A DNA stretch of 64,000 nucleotides from JAXDTI01 sp034090045 (GCA_034090045.1 JAXDTI010000008.1:1-64000), one strand, 5' to 3'. Positions 11,062-20,212 are shown, numbered from the stretch's first letter. Program-made: numbers and translations. Notes: generated by a model not told the origin, from the letters alone.

Positions 11062-13659
11062 TCATGACCGAAGTTCGGCACGCAGTTTCTTTGCCATCAG
11101 CTTCACAACCCTGTTGCGAACTTCTGCAATCTCATCGGCAGCGAGAGTATGGTCAACAGCTCTCAGTTGCAGGGCGAAGGCCAAAGACTTTTTACCTGCG
11201 GGTATTTGTTCACCAGTATAACTGTCAAAGAGCCTGACTGTCTCCAAAAGCTCACCGGCCTGTTTCTCAATGAGCTCGATAGCCTCCTGAGCGGAGACAG
11301 AATCATCCACAACGAAAGCTAGATCCTCGCGCGCCGGAGGGTAGGTAGAAACCGGCTTAATCGCAAAACCGCCTCCCCTCCTAGACTTAATTAGCGCGTC
11401 CAAATCAACCTCGAAAGCCACCGAACGCTGCGGCAAAGCAAAAGCATCACAGACATCAGGATGCAGCTCACCGGCAACAGCAACCAGTTTCGCGCCGGTC
11501 AGAACCCGAGCACACCTGCCCGGATGAAAAGGCGCCACCGATTCTGGACCGGTAATAGCCAGTGGCGAATCAGTGTTTCCATACCCGGATCCCACTACAC
11601 GAATCTGACTTCCAATTGCCGTAGCAATGTCGCGTACCGCCGAGACCGCATCACGCCAATCGATCTGACGGGCAGCGCCCAGTGGAGTTTGCTCCACAAA
11701 ATTGCCGCAACCGATACCGGCTATATGGTGCGGCTGCTTGGGAACACCACCGAGCAGCCCGCGCAGCTGCTCATCACTGGGACGTGAAGCGACTGGGGGA
11801 ATGCCAGACAGTCCCTTCACCGATGCACGGAACACCAAGCCGGCCTCAAAAATTGCCAGGTCAGTGTTACCGCGCGCGATATTTCGAGCAGCCACCGACA
11901 ACAGGGAATCCAATACCGATGTACGCAGCAACGGTTCATTGTCGGCTAACGGATTTGCGATACGGATAGCGCGGGTGCGAGCATCGTCATCTCCCAGTAG
12001 CTGACGAGTAAACACATCCTCGGGAACGAAAGGATAGCTGAGCACCTCAGTCCAGCCATGCTCTGCCAGGGAGCGTGCCGCATCCTCACGCAGCAACCTG
12101 TGGTTATCTGCGCTCCTTCGCGGCGGAACCACCGGTACAATATCGGGAATCTGGTCGTAGCCTAGTATGCGGGCAATCTCCTCGACCAGATGTGCCGAAC
12201 CAACCAGGTCGGGACGCCACGATGGCGGTACAACCTGAAGCAAATCACCCGTCTCAGTGACGTCACAACCTATCATTCGCAAGGTTTCGCACACCTGCTC
12301 CCTGGTGTATGGAACACCGATTATCGCCTCGGGCGTATGCCAGTCCATAGCGATCGGTCGAGCCTGCTCAATACGGTTGAAATCAGTGACTTGACCGGTA
12401 TCGGAGCCGCCACCGTATTCGACAAGTAAATCCACTACTCGCTGGGCTGCCGCCGGGGCGAGCTGGGAGTCCACACCGCGCTCAAAACGTCGAGATGCCT
12501 CTGACGGCAGCTTGTGTCGTCGTGCCGTGCGAGCAATAGAAACCGGGTCAAAATGGGCGGCCTCCACAACGATGTTGTTGGTTCCTTCATCAACCTCGGT
12601 ACTGGCTCCACCCATAACACCGGCTAAACCAATTACTCGCGAACCGTTCTCACCGTCGGTAATCAACAGATCTTCCGGGTCGAGGATCCGTTCCTGGTTA
12701 TCGAGGGTCACCAGCTGCTCTCCGGCGCGGGCACGGCGCACAGTAATCGCACCGTCAAGCTTGTCGGCATCGTAGGCGTGCAGCGGTTGTCCTAGATCCA
12801 TCATCACATAGTTAGTTACATCGACCGCTAAGGATATTGAGCGCATCCCGGAGACCTCCAGGCGTCGAACCATCCACTCCGGTGTGGCAGCTAACGGATT
12901 GACGCCGGTAACCACTCGAGTGACGAAACGATCACAGCCGACATTACCGCGTATCGGCGCATCATCATTAACCCGTACCGGGAATCCATCATCGGTGGGA
13001 GCCGGAGCACTCAAAGCTGCCGGATCGGTAAAGACCGCTCCGGTCGAGTGGGAGTATTCGCGCGCCACACCGCGCATCGAGAAACAGTATCCCCTATCAG
13101 GGGTTATGTTAATCTCCAACAGCTCGGAATCCAATCCAAGCAAAGCCAGAACCGATTCACCTGGTGCAGGAATTTGATCTGCAGGGAACTTGTTGTTCAA
13201 AACCAGTATTCCGGAGTGGTCATCTCCGATGCCGAGTTCCCTTTCTGAACAAATCATGCCATCAGAGATATGACCATAAGTTTTACGTGGAGTTATTTCA
13301 AAACCGCCGGGCAGCACTGTTCCCGGCAGCGCCACAACAACCAAATCATCAACACCGAAATTATGGGCTCCACAGATTATCCCGCGGGAGGGAATATCAG
13401 CGGGTTCTTTCCCGGTTCCGGGAGCATCGTTATACGCCCCCACGTCAACACGGCAATAGTTAATCACTTTCCCGTTGTTCTGTTCCTTGGCATCGAGGGT
13501 GCGCACCCTACCTGCCACCAGATCGCCGCTTACCTTAGGCGGATGTATGGCTTCTTCTTCAAGTCCGACACGGACTAGGTCATCGGCAAGCTGCCTGAGC
13601 GTCAACCCGGCTGGCACCTGAACATGTTCGGCTAGCCATTCCACAGATACGAATGCCAT
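11062..13659 (-). CDS. pheT: Phenylalanine--tRNA ligase beta subunit
   Basis: Beta chain of the heterotetrameric enzyme that charges tRNA-Phe and edits misacylated Tyr-tRNA-Phe. About 865 residues, normal for the family. Visible order: N-terminal B1 and tRNA-binding (EMAP-like) domain (VAGRVRTLDAKE near 50), the B3/B4 editing domain (MSGEEC-like VMGGASTEVDEGTNN), B5, the pseudo-synthetase core and the C-terminal ferredoxin-like anticodon-binding domain (PPAREDLAFVVDDSV). I set the start at the ATG at 13659, one base after the pheS stop and behind a GGGAGGGG box. Confidence 0.97.
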   Translation of the reverse strand: MAFVSVEWLAEHVQVPAGLTLRQLADDLVRVGLEEEAIHPPKVSGDLVAGRVRTLDAKEQNNGKVINYCRVDVGAYNDAPGTGKEPADIPSRGIICGAHNFGVDDLVVVALPGTVLPGGFEITPRKTYGHISDGMICSERELGIGDDHSGILVLNNKFPADQIPAPGESVLALLGLDSELLEINITPDRGYCFSMRGVAREYSHSTGAVFTDPAALSAPAPTDDGFPVRVNDDAPIRGNVGCDRFVTRVVTGVNPLAATPEWMVRRLEVSGMRSISLAVDVTNYVMMDLGQPLHAYDADKLDGAITVRRARAGEQLVTLDNQERILDPEDLLITDGENGSRVIGLAGVMGGASTEVDEGTNNIVVEAAHFDPVSIARTARRHKLPSEASRRFERGVDSQLAPAAAQRVVDLLVEYGGGSDTGQVTDFNRIEQARPIAMDWHTPEAIIGVPYTREQVCETLRMIGCDVTETGDLLQVVPPSWRPDLVGSAHLVEEIARILGYDQIPDIVPVVPPRRSADNHRLLREDAARSLAEHGWTEVLSYPFVPEDVFTRQLLGDDDARTRAIRIANPLADNEPLLRTSVLDSLLSVAARNIARGNTDLAIFEAGLVFRASVKGLSGIPPVASRPSDEQLRGLLGGVPKQPHHIAGIGCGNFVEQTPLGAARQIDWRDAVSAVRDIATAIGSQIRVVGSGYGNTDSPLAITGPESVAPFHPGRCARVLTGAKLVAVAGELHPDVCDAFALPQRSVAFEVDLDALIKSRRGGGFAIKPVSTYPPAREDLAFVVDDSVSAQEAIELIEKQAGELLETVRLFDSYTGEQIPAGKKSLAFALQLRAVDHTLAADEIAEVRNRVVKLMAKKLRAELRS

Positions 13660-13660
13660 T

Positions 13661-14737
13661 TCAGTTGCCCCTCCCGGTAGTTCCAAACTGTTTCGAGAAA
13701 CGGATGTCACCTTCTACAATGTCGTGCATGTCAGCGATTCCGTGACGCAGCATGAGGGCGCGTTCAATGCCCATCCCGAAAGCGAAACCGGAATAGACCT
13801 CTGGGTCGATGCCGCAGGCCACTAAAACATTAGGGTTCACCATGCCGCAGCCACCCCACTCGATCCAACCGGCCCCACCTTTCTTTTGCGGGAACCACAA
13901 ATCCATCTCCGCGCTTGGCTCGGTAAAGGGAAAAAAGGATGGGCGTAAACGCACCCGGGCGTCCTCACCGAAAAGGCTCTTCGCGAAATAGTCCAGGGTG
14001 CCTTTCAGGTGCGCCATCGTGATACCTTTGTCTACTGCTAACCCCTCAACCTGATGAAACACCGGGGTGTGCGTCTGGTCGAGCTCGTCGGCACGAAACA
14101 CCTTTCCGGGGCAGACCATATAGACCGGAGGTTCCTGTTCCAGCAGCACCCGTGCCTGAACCGGAGAAGTCTGGGTGCGCAATACGAGATTCCCGTCGCC
14201 AACCTGCTCGCCCCCCAGACAACGCCCATCAATATACAGGGTGTCCTGCTCACCGCGTGCCGGATGGTCAATATCAACATTCAAAGCATCAAAGTTGAAC
14301 CATTCATGTTCCACCTCCGGCCCCTCAGCAACCTGCCACCCCATCGAGGTGAAGAGATCAGATATTTCACGGGTGATTGTGCTCAGGGGGTGACGCGCCC
14401 CCTGGGGAATATCAGAGGGCGGAACGGTAACGTCTACGTGTTCAGCTGCGAGTCGCTGCTGCTTTTCTTGCTGTTCAATCTCACCGAGCCGCAGCTGAAA
14501 TACCTGCTGGATTTTAGAGCGCGCAGAACCGAGGTTCTGACCGGCACGTGCCCGGTCTGCCGGATCCAAATCCCTGATTGCGCGGTTGGCGAGAGCTATC
14601 TGGGAGGTATCTCCGAGATATTCCCTTTTCAGGTCACCAAGTCCGCGAGAGTCTTGTACCGCCTGGATATGCTCGACAGCCTCGTTCACAATCTGTGCTA
14701 TTGCGGCATTATCCAGCGCCGAAAGCTGGGGTTTCAT
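13661..14737 (-). CDS. pheS: Phenylalanine--tRNA ligase alpha subunit
   Basis: Catalytic alpha subunit of PheRS, class II aaRS. The 358 residues begin with a coiled-coil tRNA-binding arm, then motif 2 (FRADELDQTHTPVFHQVEG) and motif 3 (GFAFGMGIERALMLRHG). The ATG at 14737 is preceded by AGGAGA; a longer upstream extension has no family similarity. The QTHTP..H arrangement is that of the normal phenylalanine pocket. The first gene of pheS-pheT-flavodoxin, it is divergent from the LacI-like gene. Confidence 0.97.
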   Translation of the reverse strand: MKPQLSALDNAAIAQIVNEAVEHIQAVQDSRGLGDLKREYLGDTSQIALANRAIRDLDPADRARAGQNLGSARSKIQQVFQLRLGEIEQQEKQQRLAAEHVDVTVPPSDIPQGARHPLSTITREISDLFTSMGWQVAEGPEVEHEWFNFDALNVDIDHPARGEQDTLYIDGRCLGGEQVGDGNLVLRTQTSPVQARVLLEQEPPVYMVCPGKVFRADELDQTHTPVFHQVEGLAVDKGITMAHLKGTLDYFAKSLFGEDARVRLRPSFFPFTEPSAEMDLWFPQKKGGAGWIEWGGCGMVNPNVLVACGIDPEVYSGFAFGMGIERALMLRHGIADMHDIVEGDIRFSKQFGTTGRGN

Positions 14738-14766
14738 TTCTTCTCCTGCCTGTCGTCTATATCCAA

Positions 14767-14793
14767 TTACACACCCGGAAAACAAAATGGCAT
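14767..14793 (-). other. Possible pheS leader mini-ORF (MPFCFPGV)
   Basis: Between the divergent LacI-like gene and pheS, the minus strand holds a nine-codon frame, ATG to TAA, reading MPFCFPGV, with two TTT Phe codons. E. coli pheST is controlled by a Phe-rich leader peptide, so this is worth noting. I see no ribosome-binding site before it and no strong terminator after it, and such a short frame can occur by chance. Confidence 0.12.
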
Positions 14794-14803
14794 AAACAGC
14801 GTC

Positions 14804-15706
14804 ATGAGCCGCAGTCTGGGAGGCGGTAATATAGGATATACGCAGGGTATCAGCCACAAGCCGGCAGAGAGGCGAGACGCGATGGGGTTTCTAGGGACCG
14901 ATATGGTCATCATCGCGCATCCCAGTGAACTGAATGACACGACCAGCCGGGATTCAATATGCGCGATTCGTCGCGCGCTCGGAGCTGCAAATATCAAAAC
15001 CTTGATATTCCCGCTCACCGGCGAAGCATACGATGCGGGATTGGCTGACACAGCGAGCAAGCTAGACGCTGCCGTAATCCCATTCCTGCAGCTGTCAGAC
15101 GAACTGCAATCCACGTTGACGGATGCCGACGTGACGTGTACCGAACCGATGGTATCCAACCAGGATATGAACAACCCGATGGTTTCCGTACGGTATTCAC
15201 TCGTGCGCGCACAGGTAACCCGACTGGTGGAGCGAGGTAAACGCAGCATAATATACGTGAACTGGAACAGCCCGAATTCACACTCGCTCACGCAGCTGCA
15301 CTTTTTTTATGCGCAGATGACCTGTCAAGAACTCGGAACTGCTGCCCCGAAGCAGCTAGAACTTTCCACCGACCCGCAGCAGATACCCACCGATATTCTC
15401 AACCTATTGCGGCAGGTACCAAACGCTGACGGATTTGCCTGCATGGACGACCAGATAGCGATGGCGACTATCTATGGTCTGCGTCAATGTGGACGAATGG
15501 TGCCTCAAGATGCCGCGGTTATCGGTATAGACGCGCTCCCCGAAGGCGAGTTTTTCAATCCACCAATCACCTCCGCATCCGTGAATCGGAAACTATTGGC
15601 GAGTTCTACTCTCACATACCTGGCTAAGAAATACGGTCTGGACATAGACTTAACTTTGGACAGTGACGGTTCGCTCGTGGAACTCGTCGCCCGTCAATCA
15701 GCCTGA
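14804..15706 (+). CDS. LacI-type sensor-domain protein lacking the helix-turn-helix
   Basis: About 300 residues resembling the periplasmic-binding-protein-like sensor half of LacI/GalR regulators. The C-terminal part has the diagnostic pattern DGFACMDDQIAMATIYGLRQ then AAVIGIDALPEGEFFNPPIT. The N-terminus starts at or just after the hinge: NIGYTQGISHKPAERRDA resembles the LGYxPNxxARxL end of a LacI headpiece. No helix-turn-helix is encoded upstream in any frame. It cannot be a conventional DNA-binding regulator. It could be a decayed regulator or a ligand-binding partner. A second possible start is the ATG at 14882, with GAGAGG upstream. It is divergent from pheS and 41 bases before panB. Confidence 0.6.
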   Translation: MSRSLGGGNIGYTQGISHKPAERRDAMGFLGTDMVIIAHPSELNDTTSRDSICAIRRALGAANIKTLIFPLTGEAYDAGLADTASKLDAAVIPFLQLSDELQSTLTDADVTCTEPMVSNQDMNNPMVSVRYSLVRAQVTRLVERGKRSIIYVNWNSPNSHSLTQLHFFYAQMTCQELGTAAPKQLELSTDPQQIPTDILNLLRQVPNADGFACMDDQIAMATIYGLRQCGRMVPQDAAVIGIDALPEGEFFNPPITSASVNRKLLASSTLTYLAKKYGLDIDLTLDSDGSLVELVARQSA

Positions 15707-15747
15707 AGTGATTACCGAGATTTCCATTCGTTTACGAAGGAGCCGAT

Positions 15748-16611
15748 ATGTCAGATAACTCGATGCCAGTCACCGACCAAATGTTGGTCGGCAGCGGATA
15801 CGACCCGGCTAAAATCACGAAAGTGCGGGTCAAACATTTTTCCGAAGCGAAAAAGGCAGGGATGCGTATCTCCGCGCTCACCGCCTATGATGCATTAACT
15901 GCGCGGATCCTCGATGAATCCGGTGTCGATATTTTGCTCGTCGGCGACTCAATAGGCATGGTCGCGCTCGGCTATGATTCAACACTCCAGGTAACGATGC
16001 AGGACATAGAGCACGCTGTAGGAGCCGTAAAACGTGGAACGACAAGGGCTTTTGTCCTCGCAGATATGCCTTTCGGCAGTTACGAGACCGGATCGGAAGA
16101 CGCGCTTCGAAACGCGGTGCGGCTGGTACAAGCCGGCGCTGAAGGCGTAAAACTCGAAGGTGGTGCCCGAGTCGCACCCCAGATAAAAGCAATCACTGAA
16201 GCAGGCATACCGGTTTGTGCACATCTGGGATACACGCCTCAATCAATCAATGCGCTGTCTGGTCCGCATGTGCAGGGAAGGGGCACCGAAGCGGCAAATC
16301 GCCTCATCGAAGATGCTAAAGCAGTTGAGAAAGCAGGTGCTTTCGCGCTGGTTTTGGAGATGGTTCCCGTTGATGTCAGCGAAAAAATCACCACTAAGCT
16401 GTCCATTCCGACCATCGGTATTGGAGCCGGTCCACGCTGTGATGGTCAAATCCTGGTATGGTCGGATATGGCGGGCATGACCGAATGGACACCGTCTTTC
16501 GCTCAGCGTTTCGCAGAAATTGGCACTGCACTTTCACTGTCTGCAACCGCGTATGTCGAGTCTGTACAGCTGGGTCGTTTCCCCTCCTCACAACATTATT
16601 TCCGCAGGTGA
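15748..16611 (+). CDS. panB: 3-methyl-2-oxobutanoate hydroxymethyltransferase
   Basis: First committed step of pantothenate/CoA synthesis: transfers a one-carbon unit from methylene-tetrahydrofolate to 2-ketoisovalerate, the IlvD pathway intermediate. The 287 residues show LTAYDALTARILDESG, the metal/substrate loop LVGDSIGMV, ADMPFGSYE, and the later EMVP and IGIGAGPRCDGQILVW motifs. A good AAGGAG box precedes the ATG. The protein has about 30 residues before the core, slightly longer than E. coli PanB. map follows six bases after its stop; panC and panD are not nearby. Confidence 0.96.
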   Translation: MSDNSMPVTDQMLVGSGYDPAKITKVRVKHFSEAKKAGMRISALTAYDALTARILDESGVDILLVGDSIGMVALGYDSTLQVTMQDIEHAVGAVKRGTTRAFVLADMPFGSYETGSEDALRNAVRLVQAGAEGVKLEGGARVAPQIKAITEAGIPVCAHLGYTPQSINALSGPHVQGRGTEAANRLIEDAKAVEKAGAFALVLEMVPVDVSEKITTKLSIPTIGIGAGPRCDGQILVWSDMAGMTEWTPSFAQRFAEIGTALSLSATAYVESVQLGRFPSSQHYFRR

Positions 16612-16617
16612 TAACCA

Positions 16618-17508
16618 TTGACTGAACAAACCGGGGCGGCGCGTGCGCCGTTGGGAAATCTGGAACCAGGGCATATATCCGCTGAAAGGGCAGTTCCAGA
16701 TCATATCGAACGACCAGAATACCTGTACCATGATGGATCGGAAGTTGTTACCACCAGTGATGTAAAAACCCCTGAAACTATCGCAAAGATTAGGCGTTCA
16801 GGGCAGATTGCGGCAGATGCCGTAGCACTTGTTGGCGAACACATCGCCCCGGGGGTGACCACCGATGAGCTGGATCGGATAGCGCACGAATACATAATCA
16901 GTCAGGGCGCCTATCCCTCATGCCTCAACTATATGGGATTCAGAAAATCCATATGCACCTCGATAAACGAGGTTATCTGTCACGGAATTCCGGATGATAG
17001 ACCGCTCTTGGAAGGCGACATTATTAACATCGACATTACTGCCTATAGGGACGGTGTACACGGCGATACCTGTGCAATGTTTGGTGTCGGCGAAATTGAT
17101 GAAGAATCCCGGCTGCTAATCGAACGTACCGAAAAAGCGATGTACCGTGGCATCAAAGCCGTTAAACCCGGACGCGAAATAAACGTCATAGGAGAGGTGA
17201 TTTCCGCCTACGCACGGCGTTTCGACTATGGCGTGGTCGAGGATTTCACAGGTCATGGTGTTGGTGAAGCTTTCCATTCCGGTCTGATAATTCCGCATTA
17301 TGATGCTGCTCCTGCCTATGACACAGTGATGGAAGTAGGTATGGTCTTCACCATCGAACCGATGCTCACGCTCGGCAGTATCGCTTGGGAGCAGTGGGAT
17401 GACGGCTGGACAATTGTGACGAAAGACAAATCACGTTCGGCGCAATTTGAACATACAATTGTTGTGACCGAGGAGGGCGCGGAAATTCTCACCCGCCCAA
17501 GCAAATAA
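16618..17508 (+). CDS. map: Methionine aminopeptidase, type I
   Basis: Removes the initiator methionine from nascent proteins. The 296-residue pita-bread enzyme carries the metal ligands in order: INIDITAYRDGVHGDT (two Asp), FTGHGVGEAFHSG (His), FTIEPML (Glu) and QFEHTIVVTEEG (Glu). About 45 residues precede the catalytic core, an extension typical of actinobacterial MapB-like forms. It starts with TTG; AGGTGAT, overlapping the panB stop, can serve as ribosome-binding site. Confidence 0.95.
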   Translation: MTEQTGAARAPLGNLEPGHISAERAVPDHIERPEYLYHDGSEVVTTSDVKTPETIAKIRRSGQIAADAVALVGEHIAPGVTTDELDRIAHEYIISQGAYPSCLNYMGFRKSICTSINEVICHGIPDDRPLLEGDIINIDITAYRDGVHGDTCAMFGVGEIDEESRLLIERTEKAMYRGIKAVKPGREINVIGEVISAYARRFDYGVVEDFTGHGVGEAFHSGLIIPHYDAAPAYDTVMEVGMVFTIEPMLTLGSIAWEQWDDGWTIVTKDKSRSAQFEHTIVVTEEGAEILTRPSK

Positions 17509-17529
17509 ACACGAAGGAGCGCAGCTTCG

Positions 17530-18279
17530 ATGAAGACGATCGGCATAGACGTAGGTGGTTCAGGAATCAAGGCAGCACTGGTTGACCTAGGTAAAGGCGA
17601 GTTTATAGGTGACAGGGTGCGCATACCCACGCCACAGCCCTCCACCCCGGAGGCTGTTGTAGCGGTTTTTTCTGAACTGCTCGAAGAACTCGACCCCGAT
17701 GGCGAAGCCGTTGTTGGTGTATGTTTCCCTGCTCCGTTACCGGGAGGAACAGTCCCGTTCATTGCAAATCTCGACCAGTCATGGGTCGGCGTAAACCTAG
17801 CAGAGGAGTTTACTCGGGCGCTGGGACGCCCAGTCACGGTACTGAACGATGCCGATGCTGCTGGTGTAGCAGAGATGCACTACGGAGTCGGCAAAGACCG
17901 CCCGGGAACGGTACTGCTCACCACGCTTGGCACCGGAATCGGAACCGCACTGTTTATAGACGGTAAACTCGTCCCAAACACCGAATTGGGGCATATCCAG
18001 ATAAGGGGTGTTGATGCGGAAACCCGCACCTCGGCGGCGACACGCAAACGTGAAGACCTAGGCTGGAAAAAATGGGCAAAAAGACTACAACAGTACTATT
18101 CACAGATCGAGATACTGCTCTCCCCTGACCTGATCCTGGTCGGCGGTGGCGTATCCCGAAACTCAGACAAATTCCTGCCACTGTTAAACCTGCGCGCTGA
18201 AATACTGCCTGCAGAGCTACGAAACACCGCCGGTATTGTCGGTGCCGCCTGGTGGGCCAGCCAACACGTCGCACAGTAA
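17530..18279 (+). CDS. ppgK: Polyphosphate glucokinase
   Basis: ROK-family kinase phosphorylating glucose with inorganic polyphosphate (and often ATP), characteristic of actinobacteria. The 249 residues show the N-terminal phosphate loop GIDVGGSGIKAALVDL, VLNDADAAGVAEM (catalytic Asp), the TTLGTGIGTALF glycine loop and ILVGGGVSRNSDKFLPLL. There is no CXCGXXGC zinc motif, which fits PpgK rather than other ROK members. The length matches PpgK. An AAGGAG box precedes the ATG. It is the last gene of the panB-map-ppgK run, converging on rnpB. Confidence 0.92.
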   Translation: MKTIGIDVGGSGIKAALVDLGKGEFIGDRVRIPTPQPSTPEAVVAVFSELLEELDPDGEAVVGVCFPAPLPGGTVPFIANLDQSWVGVNLAEEFTRALGRPVTVLNDADAAGVAEMHYGVGKDRPGTVLLTTLGTGIGTALFIDGKLVPNTELGHIQIRGVDAETRTSAATRKREDLGWKKWAKRLQQYYSQIEILLSPDLILVGGGVSRNSDKFLPLLNLRAEILPAELRNTAGIVGAAWWASQHVAQ

Positions 18280-18305
18280 AACCCGCGCCAGGTCTGTTCT
18301 GAGGT

Positions 18306-18647
18306 GACGAGCCGACCTGTAAGCCGGATTCTGTTATTGATGGTCATTCATCTGGGTCGTTGGTTACCCAACGGCTCAAGCAACCTACCCGCAGTGATGG
18401 GCGGGCCACCTGCACTGCTGCTCGGTCTTGCTTCGGGTGGGGTTTACCATGCCGAATCTGTCACCAGATGCGCGGTGGGCTCTTACCCCACCTTTTCACC
18501 CTTACCTGCCCGGAGGCTGGCGGTTTGTTTTCTGTGGCACTTTCCCGCGGGTCACCCCGGGTGGACGTTATCCACCACCCTGCCCTGTGAAGTCCGGACT
18601 TTCCTCAGCTGAAGAACCTCCAGCCGCGACCATCCGGTCGACTCGTC
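18306..18647 (-). ncRNA. rnpB: RNase P RNA
   Basis: Catalytic RNA of RNase P, which matures tRNA 5' ends. On the minus strand the 5' part contains the universal GAGGAAAGTCCGGACT block, the middle has AGGGTGAAAAGGTG and AAACCCCACCCGAAGCAAG, and the 3' part ends with AGCCGGCTTACAGGTCGGCT. The terminal sequences GACGAG and CTCGTC pair as P1, giving ends near 18647 and 18306 (about 340 nt, type A). It begins about 12 bases after the stop of the coiled-coil gene, so its promoter probably lies inside that gene. Ends are estimates. Confidence 0.95.
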
Positions 18648-18659
18648 ACGGGTCTCAGT

Positions 18660-19379
18660 CTAGCGCACCACCAGCACTCCGTAATCTTCCAGGATTATCA
18701 CCTCGTCCTCGGGAGCCATTTGCAAGGTATGCAACTCGGCGGGAGACAGCTCGAAATGCACTCCCTCAACCCGACCATCAATGAGCTGGGCAACGGCCTG
18801 ACCACCGCCATCACGCAGTTGATCGTAGGCACTGAGCACATTTGAGGGAACACCGGCACGTAAATCGGAACGCTGCGCTTCAAGTTGAGTTATTTCGTTG
18901 CTTCGTAGCTTACGTTGCTCTTCAACCTGGTCGTTCAGTTCGGCAAGTTGAGCTTCTTCAGCTGTGGCACGCTCCTCAAGAACCGTGAGTTTACCCTGAA
19001 TAGTTTCCTGCCTCTCCAGTAGTTGTAACTGTTCGTCTTCGAGCTCCGCCATTCGACCTTTGAGCTGTTCAACCTCGTTTTCTAGAGCCAAGAGCGCCCG
19101 GGCGTTCCCCTCGGAGCGATCCAGATGTCCCTGTTGTTTTTCGAGTCGCTTCGATACCCGCTCCAAATCAGCTGAAACCCGCTCAATTTCACGTTTCGTA
19201 TCAGCAAACTGGGATTGACCGGTAATACGAATCTTACGGATTTTTGCCAGCAGCTGCTGTTGATCCTGAATATGTCGCATTATGGGCAGGGAACGCAACT
19301 CGGCAGCCAATTTCGCTATTCTGCTGTCCGTACGCTGCAATTTGAGCAAATTTGCTCGCTGCTGGGCATCAGCTTTCAT
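18660..19379 (-). CDS. Coiled-coil protein of the COG1579 family with a cysteine-free 'zinc ribbon'
   Basis: A 239-residue protein: a long coiled coil (about residues 10-170, heptad-rich in Leu/Glu/Arg) followed by a C-terminal domain. Family members end in a zinc ribbon with two CxxC pairs. The local order GRVEGVHFELSPAELHTL...APEDEVIILEDYGVLVVR aligns well with that ribbon, but all four cysteine positions are replaced (V, V, I/L, Y-type residues). The protein has no cysteine in this domain. Start ATG at 19379 follows AAAGGAG and overlaps the Nif3-family stop (ATGA). The Nif3/COG1579/rnpB neighbourhood is usual for actinobacteria. The function of the family is not established. Confidence 0.8.
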   Translation of the reverse strand: MKADAQQRANLLKLQRTDSRIAKLAAELRSLPIMRHIQDQQQLLAKIRKIRITGQSQFADTKREIERVSADLERVSKRLEKQQGHLDRSEGNARALLALENEVEQLKGRMAELEDEQLQLLERQETIQGKLTVLEERATAEEAQLAELNDQVEEQRKLRSNEITQLEAQRSDLRAGVPSNVLSAYDQLRDGGGQAVAQLIDGRVEGVHFELSPAELHTLQMAPEDEVIILEDYGVLVVR

Positions 19380-20212
19380 TCCAATACTCCTTTGCTTTGA
19401 AGATGAGCGCTCCACGGTTCGGTGATGATGGCAGAAAACTCCACTGTAACATCCCATTTGCGCTGTTTAGCTCCCGCAGCTAAAGCGCGTGCCGCAACCG
19501 GGCACCAAACAACCTCAGAAGCCCAATGCGTGAGGTTGATGAGCCCCATCCCGCCATCTTCCAGCAATTCTGAGGCCGGATGATGCCGCAAGTCCGCAGT
19601 GATAAATACATCCGCACCGGCATCCCTGGCGGCATCGAAAAGGGAGTCACCTGCACCTCCGGAAACCGCGACGCGACGCACCTCGCTATCCAAGTCACCG
19701 CCTACCAGCACACCACCAGGGCTGGCTGGTATGCGTTCAGCAACCTGTTCGGCGAGCGAACGAAGTGCTATAGGTTCCTGCAAAACACACACCCTGCCGA
19801 TGCCTAGTTGCCCGTCACAGATGCTGGGTACCAGCGGAGCACCGGGAGTGAACCCGAGTTGAGTAGCGAGCGCCTCTGCCACCCCACCGGTAGCTGAATC
19901 GGCATCAGTGTGGGCGTTCATGAGCGCACAACCGGAGACGATCAGGCGATGCACAACACGACCTTTACCGCTATTGGCTGCAACCGAATTTGTGCCGCGT
20001 AGATACAGCGGGTGATGGGTGAGAATAAAGTCAGCGCCACGATCCAAAGCATCATCCACCAGGGTACCAACCGGATCAAGCCCGACGAGAATCCTGCTCA
20101 CAAAAGCATCGGGATCCCCACAAATCAGACCGTTAGAATCCCACTCCTCCTGCAGCAGCGGCGGATACAGCTCATCAACGAGCGCCACAACTTCCGAAAC
20201 TCTAGGTAGCAT
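19376..20212 (-). CDS. Nif3-like dinuclear metal centre protein
   Basis: A 278-residue Nif3/YbgI (DUF34) family protein, often misnamed GTP cyclohydrolase 1 type 2. The motifs fit the di-metal site: DSNGLICGD near the N-terminus, FILTHHPLYLRGT (two His) and NAHTDADSATGGV (His, Asp) in the first half, and ADLRHHPASELLEDGG plus INLTHWASE (His, Glu) in the second. Reaction unknown; a role in metal or cofactor insertion or damage repair has been suggested for the family. It is cotranscribed with the coiled-coil gene. Confidence 0.88.
   Translation of the reverse strand: MLPRVSEVVALVDELYPPLLQEEWDSNGLICGDPDAFVSRILVGLDPVGTLVDDALDRGADFILTHHPLYLRGTNSVAANSGKGRVVHRLIVSGCALMNAHTDADSATGGVAEALATQLGFTPGAPLVPSICDGQLGIGRVCVLQEPIALRSLAEQVAERIPASPGGVLVGGDLDSEVRRVAVSGGAGDSLFDAARDAGADVFITADLRHHPASELLEDGGMGLINLTHWASEVVWCPVAARALAAGAKQRKWDVTVEFSAIITEPWSAHLQSKGVLE

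Noticed and set aside
14054..14803. A long in-frame extension of the LacI-like gene to 14054
   Set aside because: It is the antisense of the pheS coding sequence and shows no HTH or family similarity; real similarity begins near 14804.
18304..18784. Several + strand frames across the rnpB region
   Set aside because: The region is a clear RNase P RNA on the minus strand; these frames have no start context or similarity.
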